Assembly: GCA_902465495.1 (NCBI GenBank)
Contig: CABQND010000072.1
Coordinates: 1 to 6,070, forward strand
Length of the DNA stretch: 6,070 nucleotides
Origin: an uncultured Eubacteriales bacterium
GTDB lineage: Bacteria; Bacillota; Clostridia; Christensenellales; Borkfalkiaceae
Direction: 5' to 3'
Position 1 is the stretch's first letter, and the number at the start of each line of letters is the position of its first letter. A model generated the notes under the pieces. It ran no database searches. It worked only from the letters and a program-made list of their open reading frames with translations, and had not been told where the DNA came from. Positions 5,708-6,070 of this stretch are shown here, one piece after another. The translations under genes and the position numbers were made by a program.

Positions 5708-5799
5708 GCAGAGATGGCGGAGCGGTCGAACGCGCACGACTCGAAATCGTGTTTACCCCCATAAGGGTAACAAGGGTTCAAATCCCTTTCTCTGCGCCA
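5708..5799 (+). tRNA. tRNA-Ser (anticodon CGA)
   Basis: A complete class II tRNA of 92 nt. The acceptor GCAGAGA (5708-5714) pairs exactly with TCTCTGC (5789-5795); the discriminator is G5796, as seryl-tRNA synthetase expects, and CCA is encoded (5797-5799). The anticodon stem CACGA/TCGTG (5735-5739, 5747-5751) carries loop CTCGAAA with anticodon CGA (5742-5744), reading UCG. The long variable arm TACCC/GGGTA typical of tRNA-Ser is present, and the T arm AAGGG/CCCTT encloses TTCAAAT. Its last 21 bases plus the next A recur 194 bases downstream. Confidence 0.97.
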
Positions 5800-5800
5800 A
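5779..5800 (+). repeat. Direct repeat copy 1, tRNA-Ser 3' end
   Basis: This 22-base stretch, from CAAATCCC in the T arm to CCA plus one A, is repeated exactly at 5973-5994. The match stops sharply on both sides: T5778 against A5972, and T5801 against A5995. The 3' end of a tRNA gene is the classic crossover site of tyrosine-recombinase elements, so this is att-like, but no integrase is in the window. Confidence 0.9.
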
Positions 5801-5845
5801 TTTCCCGTCTTGTCGCGATTGTGCGATCGGGCGGGAATTTTGTTT
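5799..5845 (+). terminator. Probable terminator of tRNA-Ser
   Basis: AATT(T)CCCGTCT (5799-5810) pairs with GGGCGGGAATT (5829-5839), with one bulge and G-U pairs, and an inner TCGC/GCGA (5813-5816, 5823-5826) extends the stem. TTGTTTG follows, a mediocre T tract. The 5' arm begins at the last base of the tRNA, so folding it may compete with tRNA 3' processing. The 3' arm overlaps the next palindrome, so the two hairpins are alternatives. Confidence 0.6.
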
Positions 5846-5858
5846 GTAACAAAATTCC
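5834..5858. repeat. Perfect inverted repeat, 11-bp arms
   Basis: GGAATTTTGTT (5834-5844) and AACAAAATTCC (5848-5858) pair exactly around a 3-base loop TGT. It overlaps the 3' arm of the tRNA-Ser terminator hairpin, so the RNA can form one structure or the other but not both. Confidence 0.85.
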
Positions 5859-5920
5859 GTCCGTACGCTTGCGCGCCAAGTCGGAATCTGCTCTAAGCTA
5901 AGGCATTATCGAAATAACGT

Positions 5921-5959
5921 GACGCGATCGGCGCTTTGCGCAGCGATCGCTGTTCCGTC
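5921..5959. repeat. GC-rich composite palindrome
   Basis: GACG-CGATCG-GCGC (5921-5934) pairs with GCGC-AG-CGATCG-CTGTTC-CGTC (5938-5959) around a TTT loop, with a 2-base bulge and a 6-base internal gap. The inner arms alone, from GCGATCG to CGATCGC, make an 11-bp stem. GCGATCG also occurs at 5823-5829. The shape resembles a REP- or MITE-type stem-loop; only one copy is in the window. Confidence 0.7.
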
Positions 5960-5972
5960 GCGGCGCTCCTTA

Positions 5973-5994
5973 CAAATCCCTTTCTCTGCGCCAA
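5973..5994 (+). repeat. Direct repeat copy 2, isolated tRNA-Ser 3' end
   Basis: An exact 22-base copy of 5779-5800, including the encoded CCA. The bases before it show no D arm, anticodon arm or variable arm, so it is not a second tRNA gene. A strong terminator starts 6 bases after it. Confidence 0.9.
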
Positions 5995-6000
5995 ACGAGT

Positions 6001-6057
6001 ATAATCCGAACCTGAAACCGATTTTAGTCGGCGGAGCGTTCGGATTATTTCTTTTTT
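6001..6057 (+). terminator. Intrinsic terminator
   Basis: ATAATCCGAAC (6001-6011) pairs exactly with GTTCGGATTAT (6038-6048), with an inner CCGA/TCGG hairpin in the loop, followed by TTCTTTTTTT. It resembles the tRNA-Val terminator in sequence and in its spacing to the preceding CCA, so it is probably the original tRNA-Ser terminator. Confidence 0.85.
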
Positions 6058-6070
6058 TATAACCCCATAC

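Larger units (their letters stand above)
5801..5994. other. Possible 194-bp inserted or duplicated segment at the tRNA-Ser 3' end
   Basis: The segment runs from the end of repeat copy 1 to the end of copy 2. The 172 bases between the repeats are about 55% GC by my count, against about 26% in the 200 bases at 5501-5700, and are rich in palindromes. No reading frame with a ribosome site is seen. The sequence after copy 2 resembles the terminator found directly after tRNA-Val, which suggests that tRNA-Ser was once followed by it directly. It may be a small non-autonomous element, the scar of an excised island, or a local duplication; this is inference. Confidence 0.4.

Noticed and set aside
5943..5950. 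GCGATCGC, the HIP1 octamer abundant in cyanobacteria
   Set aside because: It occurs once, inside a local palindrome. Nothing else in the window suggests a cyanobacterium.
5973..5994. A second tRNA-Ser gene
   Set aside because: Only the last 22 bases match. There is no upstream D arm, anticodon arm, variable arm or 5' acceptor strand.

Overview
This window looks like a piece of the chromosome of a low-GC Gram-positive bacterium, most likely Bacillota and perhaps Clostridia. The reasons are AT-rich intergenic DNA, strong AGGAGG-type ribosome sites, consensus sigma-A promoters, a pgk-tpiA gene order, tRNAs with encoded CCA, and a TrmL of the YibK/CspR type. The assignment below the phylum level is a guess. 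All five protein genes lie on the minus strand; both tRNAs and a candidate small RNA lie on the plus strand.

Layout: (1) positions 1-60 resemble the end of an IS3-family element running out of the window, just past tpiA. (2) 93-2348 is a two-gene glycolytic operon, pgk then tpiA, with its own near-consensus promoter and a strong hairpin between the genes. (3) 2357-2924 is trmL with its own promoter. (4) 2925-3292 has no protein gene. It holds a perfect-consensus plus-strand promoter (TTGACA-17-TATAAT) followed about 80 bases later by a strong intrinsic terminator, which together suggest an unrecognised RNA of about 120 nt; 3182-3248 is AT-rich and I see nothing in it. (5) 3293-3424 is tRNA-Val(GAC) with its promoter and terminator, facing the terminator of the next minus-strand operon. 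(6) 3431-5499 is a two-gene operon: a PIG-L/LmbE-type deacetylase followed four bases later by a double-SIS-domain protein that keeps the sugar-phosphate catalytic residues of GlmS but lacks its glutaminase domain. A promoter with an operator-like palindrome lies before it and shows that the long reading frame of the deacetylase overstates its N-terminus. (7) 5641-5799 is tRNA-Ser(CGA) with its promoter. (8) 5800-6070 has no protein gene. It holds a 22-bp exact repeat of the tRNA-Ser 3' end, bounding a GC-rich, palindrome-filled segment of about 194 bp, then a terminator.

How the parts work together: Pgk and TpiA serve lower glycolysis. The deacetylase and SIS protein plausibly act in sequence on an N-acetylated amino sugar (remove acetate, then deaminate or isomerise the sugar phosphate), analogous in enzyme families to the archaeal Dac/GlmD pair; the substrate is unknown. 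The most noteworthy non-coding items are the candidate small RNA, the tRNA-Ser repeat with its palindromic insert, and the operator before the deacetylase gene.
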